From Helichrysum umbraculigerum (lineage: Eukaryota > Streptophyta > Magnoliopsida > Asterales > Asteraceae), in the NCBI GenBank assembly GCA_949592205.1, contig CATIUR010000003.1, positions 87,706,501-87,770,500 of the forward strand: 64,000 nt of DNA, read 5' to 3'. How positions within the stretch are numbered: position 1 is the stretch's first letter; each line of letters opens with the position of its first letter. Under the pieces are notes generated by a model that saw nothing but the letters and a program-made list of their open reading frames with translations, was not told the DNA's origin and did no database searches. Below are positions 54,549 through 64,000 of the stretch, piece after piece. The translations under genes and the position numbers were made by a program.

Positions 54549-55751
54549 TACGATATTTTCTCACTTGGACATAAATGACAAACATACTGGAAATACTTTT
54601 ATAAGTATACAATGAAACAAACATGATAACAATACTTTGAAATAATTACGAACCATCACCAACGGGCCATACTTGTTTTCAAACTACAAACGAAATACTA
54701 AACAAACACTTGGACATTTTCTAGTTGGGTGGACAGCTAGCATGGGCGATCTTTTAAGACACCAACTTATTTACTTAGTTACTTACAACCTTGTGCGTTT
54801 CGGACGCCAGAAGGTTTCAGGGTTCAGAGAACCGATATACGGACTTACATCCGCTTTACTTGTTCGATTACACGAACACATCATACTTGCTAGACTCGGG
54901 TGAGTCTTACAGCCCCACTTTTTACTGTTTTCTACTTTGGGGTGAGATACTTTGCTTACTGTTTTACGCATGAACACGAGTACTGGACTGCCTACACTAC
55001 TTTTTACACACTTTGCATGAGTACTTTTTATCCACAGAAAGCCTCCTATCGTAAGTTGTTAGTTATGGACTTAAGCGCGAGTACTAGTAGATGGATCCAT
55101 TTGGGACTGACAATCCCTGCCTGGGGTAGTAGCGCTACCATAAATTTCACCGTAGAAACAGGCATATTAGTATTAGTTATATATGAGTGTATGTGGATTA
55201 CACTCACGGGGGTACATTACATGATACTTGATTGAATCATACTTACACACTGTTAAGCTTCAACTTATGAGCTCATGGAAACTGTGCTGACCTACTTATA
55301 TACTTGCTTACTTACTTTGCTTGACAGCAACACTGGTACATACTTGTGGTTCATAACGATTATTTACTACTAAACCTGTAAGATTCACCAACCTTTTTGG
55401 TTGACACTTTTTAGCTTTGTATCTCAGGTACACAGATGGAGTAGGATTACCCCAGGACACTAGCTAGAGTCGCATGATTTCTACATTGCATTTAACGGAG
55501 ATTCTTAGCATTATCTTTTGTATATCATGATTATGTAATAGAATCTCCCGCTACACGTGTGAACTCTAGGGAATTACATTTTTGTAACCGGAAACACTAT
55601 GTTTTCAAACATTTTATATATGGAAATGTAACTATTTCTAAACGTCTCATTTAGAGGTCGTTTGCTATATACTTTGTGCTGTTGATACTTGATTAGTCGC
55701 GCTCTGACCCGAACCGCTTCTGCAACCCAAATTTGGAGGTGCGACACCATT

Positions 55752-56153
55752 AAATAAAGCAAACGGGTGAAATGGGTAAACCTACCTAGTATCTATGATT
55801 GTAGATAAATCTGCCTTGTGGGTACCTAATCCAAACATTTCAAGATTCAATCTACAAAATACCATAAATAAGTAGTAACTAAGTAAGCACAAACATGAAA
55901 TTAAATGATTGATCAATAGAGGGTAGAAAGTAACCAACTATTGTCCAATTTCCATTTTGCGTAATCAGTTGATCAAGAACTGAGGCCACTCATTGATTTC
56001 ATAAGCTTCTAACTAACGACGGAAATGAGTAGTTAAACACTCTCCATCGCGATAAGCAGAAAATAGACAAATTCGGAAATGGGTTCAAGTTGATCAAACT
56101 AATGATGATAAAGAAGCACCTAAGTCTACACAAGTCACTTCTTCAATAAATAC
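55752..56153. other. Non-coding DNA between the solo LTR and the SIRE-type 3' LTR
   Basis: AT-rich flank. It is continuous with 53308 before the solo LTR insertion. No gene is recognised. Confidence 0.5.
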
Positions 56154-56730
56154 TGTAAGTCCCCTAGTTTTAGGATCAATAACTTCGTTATCTATAGTAT
56201 TAAGGTGCGGAATCCCTCAATACGGTGTTATCTTACTAACAACGAATATGTTTGTAATTGCGTTTATAAAGCTTAACTTTAAACGAAAAATACGTCAAAG
56301 CCTAGCCGTTAGGTTTAAGTTTTCTCTGGTTTGTCGAGTTCGCAGATCAGCAAAAGGTATCAAAAGTGTTAACGATTTTCTAAGAGAAAATCGTTTATAT
56401 AATCTGTCTTGGCTCGGCTCGCATGGGCCGGCGAGTCCAGCCCAACTCGCAGCCCAAGTCCATTAACTCGGCTTGCCAGACACTTTCTGCGGATCCAGTT
56501 CTCATCTCACCTCGTTAGGCTCGCAACCTGAGAACTCAACTCGCAGCAAACGTATATATATTTATTTCGTATTTAACATTCGTCTAACTTAGCACAATAA
56601 TATGTTTAACGAATATTACTAACAAAACAAATATTTATTTACAAATCTAAACCAATGTACAAACGTAATAATAATAATTACACCAGTCCTATTTCAAGCT
56701 AGATCTGTTGTCACACTCTATGTTCCAACA
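56154..56730 (-). repeat. 3' LTR of the SIRE-type Copia element
   Basis: In minus reading the LTR starts TGTTGGAACATAGAGTGTGA right after the polypurine tract and ends AAACTAGGGGACTTACA. A TATA box (GATTATATAAACG, 56391-56406) and a GCGAG/CTCGC-rich patch (about 56406-56545) lie inside. The end is assigned from the TG/CA rule only, because the second LTR is outside the window. Confidence 0.7.
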
Positions 56731-56731
56731 G

Positions 56732-56742
56732 ACTCCCCCTTG
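56732..56742 (-). promoter_or_regulatory. Polypurine tract of the SIRE-type element
   Basis: CAAGGGGGAGT on the minus strand lies just before TGTTGG of the 3' LTR, the usual Copia arrangement. Confidence 0.85.
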
Positions 56743-56784
56743 ACAATAGCTCTAGCGTCTTTATCTTCACGCTGTCTTTGGTCT

Positions 56785-57809
56785 TCATTTGTAAATCTTA
56801 CTGCCTGCGTAAATCTTCATCTTGATACAAGTTTTAACCATCAACTGATAATCTCTTGCTAAATCAGCCCATTCAATAGTCGTCAAAATTCTGTTCTCAT
56901 TCAACTTTAACAGATCCTTTCTCGACATATTCATCAGGTGTCGATGATCATAAACTCTGAAGATTTCTCTTTCACCACCTTCAACCTCATCATCAGCTTC
57001 AACCATAACAGCTTCTCCAGTTCCCGAATCCACGTGCCAACTCTTCATATTTCCCAAAATATCCTGTGGCATTGTCTTCAGTGGAATCTGCTGTATGCAT
57101 CTAACAGCTGGATAAATCTTTCTCCTTCTTCTTCTTCCAGTTCTTTGACTTATCTCTTGTAGTTTCACAGTTTTTCCCTTTCTTGGCTTAATCTGAATAA
57201 ACTTGTTTGTACCAACCTCATGTCTAATGATTCTTTCAACACGATCAGCATAATCATCACGACTTGGGTTTTTAATCTCTAATCTAGCCAAATCACGTAT
57301 TTCATAACATGGTAGAGAACTAAAAACTGCAAGCTTTCTTTCAAAATATTGAACTCCGTCATATCTTTTGATCGCAAAAAGCTTTAGCTCAGAGTCAAAG
57401 TACCATCCAACAATCCCTTTACGAGGAACACGTTTTCCCGTAATATCAACTTCTGAAACTCCAATCTTCTTCTTCAACCTTGGAAGTTTCCTAAGGAAAA
57501 CAGCAGGATTCTTGGTAGGAATCAAAGTTTCATCTTTTTCAGAATCAGTTGAGTCATCGATTTCTTCATCTACATCGACAATCATTGGACCTTGTTCATT
57601 TTCAATAATAACTTCTGTCCTAGATGGGCTCACATGGTGTTCATCTATATTCACATCTGGATCTACACCAATGTCTTGCACAATCTCAGGTACAGCAGTC
57701 CAATCTGTAGGTGGTAGAAATTCTCCATCCTCAAGATCAAAATCAATGTCTTCATCTATCTCATCAAAAATGTCATCTTCCGAATCAGATAGATCAAGTA
57801 TTTCCAATC
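56785..57809 (-). pseudogene. 3' gene exon 6 (C-terminal domain)
   Basis: After TTCTCTTAG the exon runs 1025 bases without a stop to TAA at 56785. It begins with a very acidic stretch (DLSDSEDDIFDEIDEDIDFD), then has a basic segment with KLPRLKKKIG and RTGRRRRRKIYP, and ends NENRILTTIEWADLARDYQL...SKIYK. It is the best-preserved exon. It lies 54 bases before the LTR, so the transcript must use LTR polyadenylation. Confidence 0.75.
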
Positions 57810-58482
57810 CTAAGAGAAAACCACAAATACAAATCAATATTAATAATTAAAATTCTGTTATCGATTTCCCTGAATCAACCAAAGAATTTCTTTATTAATT
57901 CTTTTGTATATTTAATCCTAAAATATAAACGCAATTTACATATAACTTATAAAATCTTTTATTGATTACCCTGAATCAATCTAAAATCTCTTAAGTCTAC
58001 TTAACAAATATTAATTAATTTTAAATTCTAATGCATTGTGAATAATCACCAAACATTTAAATTTACTATTAATTACCTTATATAATTTCCAAGTGTTAAT
58101 TGATCTCATTCATTATCAATTTAACCTTTAAATTATATATCATTTGTCTAGTTAATACTAATACATTTTTAACTTGTTAATTACTTATATACCTTATGGT
58201 CTTAAGTCCATAATCAAATCTAAAATGCATATGTTATTATAAAATTATGACCGCCAAAATTAATCGGAACACGCCGCTCGACTACTCAATGAGTCGGAAG
58301 ACTTTCGATCACTATTTTATCTTAACATATAATTATATAAACTTAAATTACATCAAACATATTTTACTTAAAATAATAATAACCCTAAGCCGAATATATT
58401 TACATAATAAATTAAGTTTACATTTGTTCACTACAAACTATTACAAATATTATAGTACTATGATAATACTAAGCTATCTTAC

Positions 58483-59122
58483 CAGCTTCAGTATCACCCG
58501 GTACAGTCTTATCTGCACTTGTACCCGCTCCAGAACCACTAGCACCATCACCAAACTCTCCCTGAGTTGTAGCTTGCTCACCAGTCTTTGAAGGACCAGT
58601 CTGCTCACCACTCGGTGCATTGGGATCATCGTCCTTGTCTGAATCTCTCTTCCTCTTCAGCTCATTCTCTCTGCAAGACTCCAGATATACCAATATCTCC
58701 CCCTGAGTAGACTGTCCTGAATGCGATCTCAAGACCAGACTCTCCAAAGAAGATAACTTCAGTCTCTATACATTGAAGTCCGCAAGCAAAGTCTCATGAG
58801 TCTTCATCAACAGATTGTACGATTCACTCTGCTTGAGTATCTGCTGAGAAAGAAGAAGATTGCTCGACACCAGCTCTGGAATCTGAGAAGTAAGCTTCTC
58901 CAAATCCTTTACCCTCGACTCTAAGGATGTATTCCTTTCAGCATCAGTCGTTGGAGTAACAGGTATCGTTCTTGGTCCAGGCGGTGTAAGAGACTCAATA
59001 TGCCAGTCTCTGGTCAGCGGAGTATGAGGTTGAGACAAAGCTTGCGTAAGCAAGTTTGTCGCAAATCTAGCTGCTTTGTTCGTCGGAAAATTAGCTCCAC
59101 GAACTAGATCAGCAACCTCATG
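58483..59122 (-). pseudogene. 3' gene exon 5 (coiled coil), one in-frame stop
   Basis: The exon has 640 bases between TTTACAG and GTAAGA. It encodes HEVADLVRGANFPTNKAARF, a leucine-rich heptad region (SLESRVKDLEKLTSQIPEL and on to LLMKTHETLLADF) likely to form a coiled coil, then a Lys/Asp- and Gly/Ser-rich tail. A TAG at about 58766-58768 interrupts the frame. It ends in phase 1. Confidence 0.7.
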
Positions 59123-59227
59123 CTGTAAAGTTAAACACAATTAAAATCAATCATTGTTACAGATTACTCTGTCTCAAACTCTAATTAATTGCATAACACT
59201 CATAGTTATAGAACTTATATCTCATAC

Positions 59228-59331
59228 CTGAAGCGGTACAGACATCGGTTCAGTAACCACCGATGCATCCATCTCTACCTGTGGTGTATCATGAGCAACT
59301 GTATACAGAATTAACTGTCTCAGTTCAACTC
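59228..59331 (-). pseudogene. 3' gene exon 4
   Basis: The exon has 104 bases between GTTTATCAG and GTATGA. With the carried-over base it gives 35 codons, starting GVELRQLILYTVAHD, ending in phase 0 without a stop. Confidence 0.62.
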
Positions 59332-59380
59332 CTGATAAACAACAAGTTAAGATTATTTAACTTTTATAATCAATACTAAC

Positions 59381-59567
59381 CTTCTCGAATAGTAAGCGTT
59401 CTCGGACGCTTCATCGTAGGAATCTCAACTTCCTCAGTACCTTCCTCCAGAATACTCTTACCTTTTCTCTTCCTTTCAGAAACAGATGGAGAAGAAGAAG
59501 GTGTATTCTCAGAATCATCATCTGAAGCCGTCTCACCATCACGACCTCCAGATGATCTAACAAGATC
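59381..59567 (-). pseudogene. 3' gene exon 3
   Basis: The exon has 187 bases between AACTTTAG and GTTAGT, phase 0 in and phase 1 out, with no stop. It contains DLVRSSGGRDGETASDDD, then a Ser-rich and a basic ERKRKGK segment that could act as a nuclear signal. The following intron would be only 49 bases, shorter than plant introns usually are. Confidence 0.6.
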
Positions 59568-59654
59568 CTAAAGTTTAAATATATTAAACATTTATGATTA
59601 GCATAAGCTCTATCATACAAGTTCTATATATTTAAGATTAATCAGATATAATAC

Positions 59655-59744
59655 CTCAGCCGGTACAACAACTGATTCATCTCGCTGTATCTGCTCCCCC
59701 TCAAGTAATACAACTTCTGGGTTTGCAGCCTCAACTTCAGCTTC
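59655..59744 (-). pseudogene. 3' gene exon 2
   Basis: Thirty codons, starting EAEVEAANPEVVLLEGEQ, lie between CTAACAG and GTATTA and are open in phase 0 at both ends. Acidic, low complexity. Confidence 0.65.
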
Positions 59745-59904
59745 CTGTTAGGTTAATGATATTTATATTTTAAAATCAGAAATAATATCCAATTTGCTAA
59801 ATATCTAATATCAGAACCATTTAAATAATAATATTATGCATCTATGATTAATTAAAATAATCTATCAACTAAGCATCTATATTATTACATAAATAAAATA
59901 TTAC

Positions 59905-60941
59905 CTCAGATGGTGCAAAATAACTATCAATATCCTGAAGCAAAGGATTAGTTGCATCATCATTCTGCTCCAAAACTTCTTGCACAACTTGTGCAGCAAC
60001 CTCTTGGTTCACTTGCTGATCAACCTGACCAGCCTGAATAAGAACATCCTCAAGGAGCCCTTGTGGATCTTCAGGTTGAGCTTCCTCAGCTGCAGGTTCT
60101 GGTACAACATCAGCATCAGCAGAGCAACGTCTAACCACCCATGATTTGGCGGTGCGACGTAGTTCGGGTCAATAATATACCCAAATAGTGGTCTAACCTC
60201 AGGTTTCACCACTCCCTCCTTCCTGACAGTCTGCATGAACATGGCGTTATACCCACGATGGTCAATCGTATTAACCACTAGATGTGGTTCAGGTATAGCC
60301 AAATCCGGTAGACGTGCACGGATAATCAACATGCAAAATCACGGGTAAACCAAAAATCTTGATCTAACAGACCCCGATATCTATTTCGCAATCTCACCAA
60401 AAAGATAATCACAAAAACTGTATGGTTTATTATAAACCAGTGACAGTGCAGCCGATATAATCGCAGGGCTCAACTCATCAAATCCACCCTTCTTCGCTGC
60501 GAAAACTATATTCATCACGTGCCAGAGAAACCTCCACTGACCAATAACTAGAGGTTTCTGGAACTGACGTCCACGTCTATCTCCGGTATAACCCATACGA
60601 CCTATCGCACCCTCTAAAATCCATAGGGTACTTCGTATCTCCATTCTCCTGTTCGACTGTACCAAGCTGCAAAATCTCACGAAGATTACCAGCCGAAAAC
60701 GTAACAGGTTGGCCACTAACCGTAGCTCTAATCTCTGACGGGTTGACAGATTCGTCATATACTATATCCGTCCAGAAATCGTTCAGTATAGCCTGAGAAA
60801 TAGGAGGATTGGCCGTAATGGCGTATCTAATCCGTGATCGTGCAAGGAATCGTAGTATATCAGCAACCCTATCAGCCCGCTTGGCTTCAAGGTTCAGATC
60901 AACCAAAATGTTGTGACCCTTATCAAATGCTCTCGCCATAT
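59905..60941 (-). pseudogene. 3' gene exon 1 (N-terminal domain), frameshifted
   Basis: The exon starts with MARAFDKGHNILVDLNLEAK and contains RIRYAITANPPISQAILNDF, PAIISAALSLVYNKPYSFCD and LIIRARLPDLAIPEPH. The frame breaks near 60623, 60390, 60330 and 60145, each repaired by a one- or two-base shift with homology resuming at once. It ends SYFAPSE|GTAATA at 59905, phase 0. Confidence 0.75.
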
Positions 60942-63034
60942 CTGTTAAATAAACACAATCAACAAATATAATTTTAATGCACGATTAAAATTTTTAAACT
61001 ATAACGTATTATGAATCAAGATTCATCAAACATCTTAGTTTAAAATTGAAATTATATATAACTTGTTACAAAAATAGTCTCAAGTCGTATATAAAAATTT
61101 AACTTATAACTAAAAAGTCTTAGGTCTAATTTAAATTAATTATATAAAAGTTATTACTAAATTTTTTTTTCTAAGTTCTGGACTCGCATAAACTGGCCTA
61201 ACGAGTTGAGGTCAACTCGTTTTGCTTATCAACTCGCTTTACTCATCAACTCGCTACATTGATCAACTCGCTACATTTATCAAGCAGCTATTGAAGTGAA
61301 CTCGCTAATCACCCCGATTCGCTAGTCAACTCGCTGCGAGTTGATTCAAAATGTCAACTCGTTTGATGAACTGCCGTTACGAGTTAATTTTCAAAATCGA
61401 TTAATCTTGTAATTTTAACATGATCTATCGATTGATTCACGTTCATTAATGTTCGTTTAACATAAACCCTAAAGATCTATGTCTAATAACATCGTAATCG
61501 ACGCAAATCGTTTAGTTTATAACCAGAAACCCTAAGTTTACAAAAATTTCGATTTCTCGTTATTTACACGGTGAAATCCATAGTATTATACCTCAAAATG
61601 TTCGTAAATTGAAGATGTATAAAGTCTACGGATTGAAAAATTCGTTCCCGTACTCTAAAAATCGAAATCAAACGAAAAGTAAATATCGCCTCGTTTCGCC
61701 TGTAATACGGATTCGCAAGCTTTAGTGAACTCGCGAAGTATGTGGGTTCGGTGGGTTGGCTTGACTCGTTTGACCCCCTTTATACTTTGTATCCGATTCG
61801 CGAGAATTTCAAACGGATCCGCAAGTCGATGTCAACTCGCAGGATTATTTTAAAACGCGAATTTAATTCTAAGTATAAATAAAACCCGATATTTTACAAG
61901 TCTAAATTATAATTAATTTTCACTTGCAAATTGTTACGTTTGTTCAACTCAAAAATATTCAGTATAATTTAATTCCGTAAGGTAAATTCAGATAAACACA
62001 AAAAACAAAAAAAAAAACTTAAATACAAATAAATTTAAGATAAAAACACAATTATATAAACATTGGTATCAAGTACCATTTTATTAATCACTAGATCAAA
62101 ACAAACTACATAAACAAAAAGAATAAGAATTTATCTGCTTATGGATCATATTAGAAAGAATAAGTATTTAAGTATGTATTTAAAAGTCTAAGCAGATTGG
62201 TAGTATACATACCTCATGAAATTCAAATAAATTACTATAAAATTTCAACTAAATTCATCATTGATACATTTATATTTATAAAACTATATCTTAGGTACCT
62301 TTATCCACATAGCATAATTAACAAATGCATTACTCACATAAAGTGAATATTTAATTATAGACAGGTCAAGACGATTACCGGTATTATGATCCACATAAAC
62401 AAATTATACTCAATTTTCTAAGCAAACACTTTATTGTTAGTATGAATATTATCAAGTGCTTTCTATTATATGACATACTGAAGAATTTCAAGTAAAACTC
62501 ATAACACTGCATCATTAAATTTCAAGGTAGCGGTTACTAAATGATGTATCTTTTCGAAACATATAACATACACTCGAATTTTTTAAGGTTAAACAAATAT
62601 CAAACATACTTTAAATATGCTATGTTATCCAAGTCTGTACTTAGTACAACAGAAGATCCCTTCTAGCATAATTCAAAATATATTTGAGAATATTAATTTA
62701 ATTAAAGGTTTCAGTTCTGTACTTAGTACAATAAAGTTACCAGTAATTAAGTTAATACCCATATTGCTACTATTTGTTACTTTAAATTAAAATGCATGAT
62801 AACAGTGTATGGTAATACCATCATTCAACAATTAACACATAATGTCATACATCATAGAATAGTAACACAAGATAATAAACAAGTAGTTAATTAACTTCTT
62901 ACGGCTTAGAAAATGTCATATAATTTGCCTACCAGTACATCATATGATGAAGCCATCTAAAGTTTTCACTTAAAATTAGACAAATTATAACTTGTGGATA
63001 TAGGTGTATAATCAAATAAATATAAACACATACC
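60942..63034 (-). other. Putative 2.1-kb leader intron of the 3' gene
   Basis: A donor CTATCAG|GTATGTG at 63034/63033, 290 bases after the pol stop, and the acceptor before 60941 could remove this AT-rich stretch and place the 3' gene start near the 5' end of a subgenomic message. It contains two CTCGC-rich patches (about 61184-61385, with ATCAACTCGCTACATT repeats, and 61708-61850). No coding sequence is recognised. Actual splicing cannot be shown from DNA. Confidence 0.45.
61184..61385. repeat. ATCAACTCGCTACATT-type direct repeats
   Basis: ACTCGC/ACTCGT cores recur about a dozen times; three consecutive units (TCATCAACTCGCT, TGATCAACTCGCTACATT) are nearly identical. The same core marks the LTR patch at 56406-56545. 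Confidence 0.8.
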
Positions 63035-63256
63035 TGATAGAACCGCTGTAGTTCTAAAGCAACTTTATTTGAACCTACTACCATATCATACTTAGGACTC
63101 AAGCTTATTATTGTGAAGCTTATTCTCCTAATGTACTATCATTTCCCTTAGTTTTTGCAAATAAAAACTTAAATGAATTTCAAAGAATATTATGTTTATA
63201 TTCTTTAATGAAGGCGATTCCCCTTAGGTAACATGCAAATGAATGCCATACGCCCT

Positions 63257-63280
63257 TTTTTTTTTTTTTTTTTTTTAATG
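63257..63280. repeat. Poly-T tract (poly-A on the minus strand)
   Basis: About 24 uninterrupted T lie 50 bases downstream of the pol stop on the element strand. Confidence 0.95.
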
Positions 63281-63325
63281 AACACAGAAATACTAACTAT
63301 TACAAAAATACCCTTGGAAGACTAA

Positions 63326-64000
63326 TCACTCTGGATTTCTCATTCCGTTTAGTTGAACCAACGTCTCAAATCTTGCTCTGTCGAACGCCTTTGTGTATAA
63401 GTCTGCTAAGTTATCCAATGATGGAACCTTAACTAACTTTATCAACTTTTTCTCAGCACAATCTCTAATAAAATGATGTCGAATATCAATATGCTTAGTT
63501 TTACTGTGCTTCACCGGATTATTGGTGATCGACATAGTAGATTCGTTATCAATCATCATAGGAGTATTGGTTATATTTAACCCATAATCCCGCAGTTGCT
63601 GTTGAATCCAAAGGACTTGAGAGCAACAGCTGCCAGCTGCAACATACTCAGCTTCACATGTAGAAATGGCTACTGAGGTTTGCTTCTTGCACTGCCAGGA
63701 TACTAATCTACCTCCTAGGAATTGACATCCTCCGGTCGTAGATTTCCTATTCTGATTGCATCCTCCATAATCCGAATCAGTATAAGCTACGAGATCTAAG
63801 TCTCCATCAATCGGATACCAAAGACCCAACTTAGGTTTCCCTTTGAGGTAACGAAAGATTCGTTTAACAGCTTGCATGTGTGACTCTTTCGGATTAGCCT
63901 GATATCTTGCACATAAACAAACAGCAAACATTATGTCAGGCCTAGAGGCTGTAAGATACATTAGTGATCTGATCATGGCTCTATAAAGAGTTGGATCCAC
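63326..64000 (-). CDS. SIRE-type Copia pol, C-terminal RT and RNase H (partial)
   Basis: 224 codons are open from the window edge to the stop at 63326-63328. Visible are the end of the reverse transcriptase (YRAMIRSLMYLTASRPDIMF, RIFRYLKGKPKLGLWYP) and RNase H (LVAYTDSDYGGC, AISTCEAEYVAAGSC, MIDNESTMSI, KTKHIDIRHHFIRD, ADLYTKAFD). The catalytic D-E-D residues of RNase H are in place and there is no lesion in this part. The wording of the RNase H end fits the SIRE/Maximus lineage. The remainder lies beyond 64000. Confidence 0.93.
   Translation of the reverse strand: MDPTLYRAMIRSLMYLTASRPDIMFAVCLCARYQANPKESHMQAVKRIFRYLKGKPKLGLWYPIDGDLDLVAYTDSDYGGCNQNRKSTTGGCQFLGGRLVSWQCKKQTSVAISTCEAEYVAAGSCCSQVLWIQQQLRDYGLNITNTPMMIDNESTMSITNNPVKHSKTKHIDIRHHFIRDCAEKKLIKLVKVPSLDNLADLYTKAFDRARFETLVQLNGMRNPE

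Larger units (their letters stand above)
53314..55746 (+). mobile_element. Solo LTR of a Tekay-related gypsy element, 2433 bp
   Basis: The LTR runs TGTAACACCCGCCAAATTTG to TTTGGAGGTGCGACA, flanked by a perfect target duplication CCATT (53309-53313, 55747-55751). Long parts resemble the LTR of the Tekay-type element at 12805 (for example GGTGAGTCTTACAGCCCCAC and TAGAATCTCCCGCTA), placing it in a sister family. A TATA box (CTAATATATATACCC near 53863-53877) is followed by a CT-rich leader. It also holds a (TCA)n tract, a TTGCGAG-type array and a GC-rich triplicate repeat. No internal domain is left. Confidence 0.93.
56785..60941 (-). pseudogene. Multi-exon 3' (env-like) gene of the SIRE-type element, decayed
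   Basis: Six coding blocks on the minus strand are joined by introns with GT-AG borders: 60941-59905, 59744-59655, 59567-59381, 59331-59228, 59122-58483 and 57809-56785. Intron phases agree at every junction (0, 0, 1, 0, 1), which chance would hardly give. An acceptor (TTTATTTAACAG) lies two bases before the ATG at 60939, and a possible leader donor is at 63033. The protein, about 1000 residues, has an N-terminal domain like those annotated as putative plant transposon proteins (ILNDFWTDIVYDES), an acidic middle, a coiled-coil stretch and a mixed acidic/basic C-terminus. I see no signal peptide or membrane segment, so env-like describes position only. Exon 1 carries several frameshifts and exon 5 a TAG, so this copy is dead. 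Confidence 0.7.
56154..64000 (-). mobile_element. 3' half of a SIRE/Maximus-type Copia element (runs off the right edge)
   Basis: On the minus strand the window edge enters pol (RT/RNase H end, stop at 63326). A 6.6-kb 3' region with a multi-exon gene follows, then a polypurine tract (56732-56742) and a 577-bp 3' LTR (56730 down to 56154). An unusually long region after pol, carrying an extra gene, is the hallmark of SIRE/Maximus elements, in which it is often called env-like. The 5' LTR, gag and most of pol lie beyond 64000, so the target duplication (AATAC, 56149-56153, expected) cannot be checked. Confidence 0.8.

Noticed and set aside
57368..57850. Ser-rich 160-codon plus-strand frame
   Set aside because: It is the antisense shadow of the acidic exon 6 of the 3' gene.

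Overview
This is a eudicot nuclear genomic window, most likely from the daisy family (Asteraceae). The family call is an inference from the mix of LTR elements, the foldback elements and the UGT subfamily; no tax-specific marker is present. The sequence is AT-rich, split by GT-AG introns, and dominated by transposable elements. Nearly all recognisable host coding sequence belongs to one minus-strand cluster of family-1 glycosyltransferases (UGT85/UGT709 type, two exons, phase-1 intron).

UGT cluster. From high to low coordinates: a broken exon-2 relic (43.1-43.6 kb); one complete gene whose exon 1 (28534-29077) and exon 2 (8214-9160) are separated by a 19.4-kb intron, joining in phase to a 496-residue protein; a frameshifted and truncated exon 2 (2.6-3.5 kb); and an intact exon 1 (1106-1595) whose exon 2 lies beyond the left edge. 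A tail-to-edge Copia element in reverse orientation occupies positions 1-521.

The giant intron (9161-28533) is a transposon nest. It holds three palindromic Mutator-like foldback elements filled with telomere-like TTTAGGG repeats, a hAT element (12719-24323, 8-bp target duplication) that was itself hit by a complete young Tekay-type Ty3/gypsy element (12805-22990, TSD TAGAT) and by a Stowaway MITE, a second Stowaway, another palindromic MITE and a CACTA end.

29.6-42.6 kb: a minus-strand RE1-like Copia element with 254-bp identical LTRs (TSD CATTG), split by a nested gypsy derivative (31684-39791, TSD AATGG) that has two ~3.04-kb LTRs but only a broken gag between them.

44.1-52.9 kb: a plus-strand tandem array LTR-body-LTR-body-LTR-body(truncated) of a small TNT1-like Copia family that carries gag and protease but no integrase or reverse transcriptase. 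The middle body is interrupted by a 2.5-kb solo LTR (47977-50470, TSD GATTG). A second gypsy solo LTR follows (53314-55746, TSD CCATT).

56.15-64.0 kb: the 3' part of a SIRE/Maximus-type Copia element on the minus strand: 3' LTR, polypurine tract, a large 3' gene that appears to be divided into six coding exons plus an upstream leader exon by in-phase GT-AG introns, and the C-terminal RT/RNase H end of pol at the right edge. The multi-exon 3' gene is the most unusual object in the window. It is decayed in this copy (several frameshifts and one in-frame stop).

No rRNA, tRNA or CRISPR features were found. The glycosyltransferase gene is the only plausible functional host gene; everything else is mobile DNA in various stages of decay.
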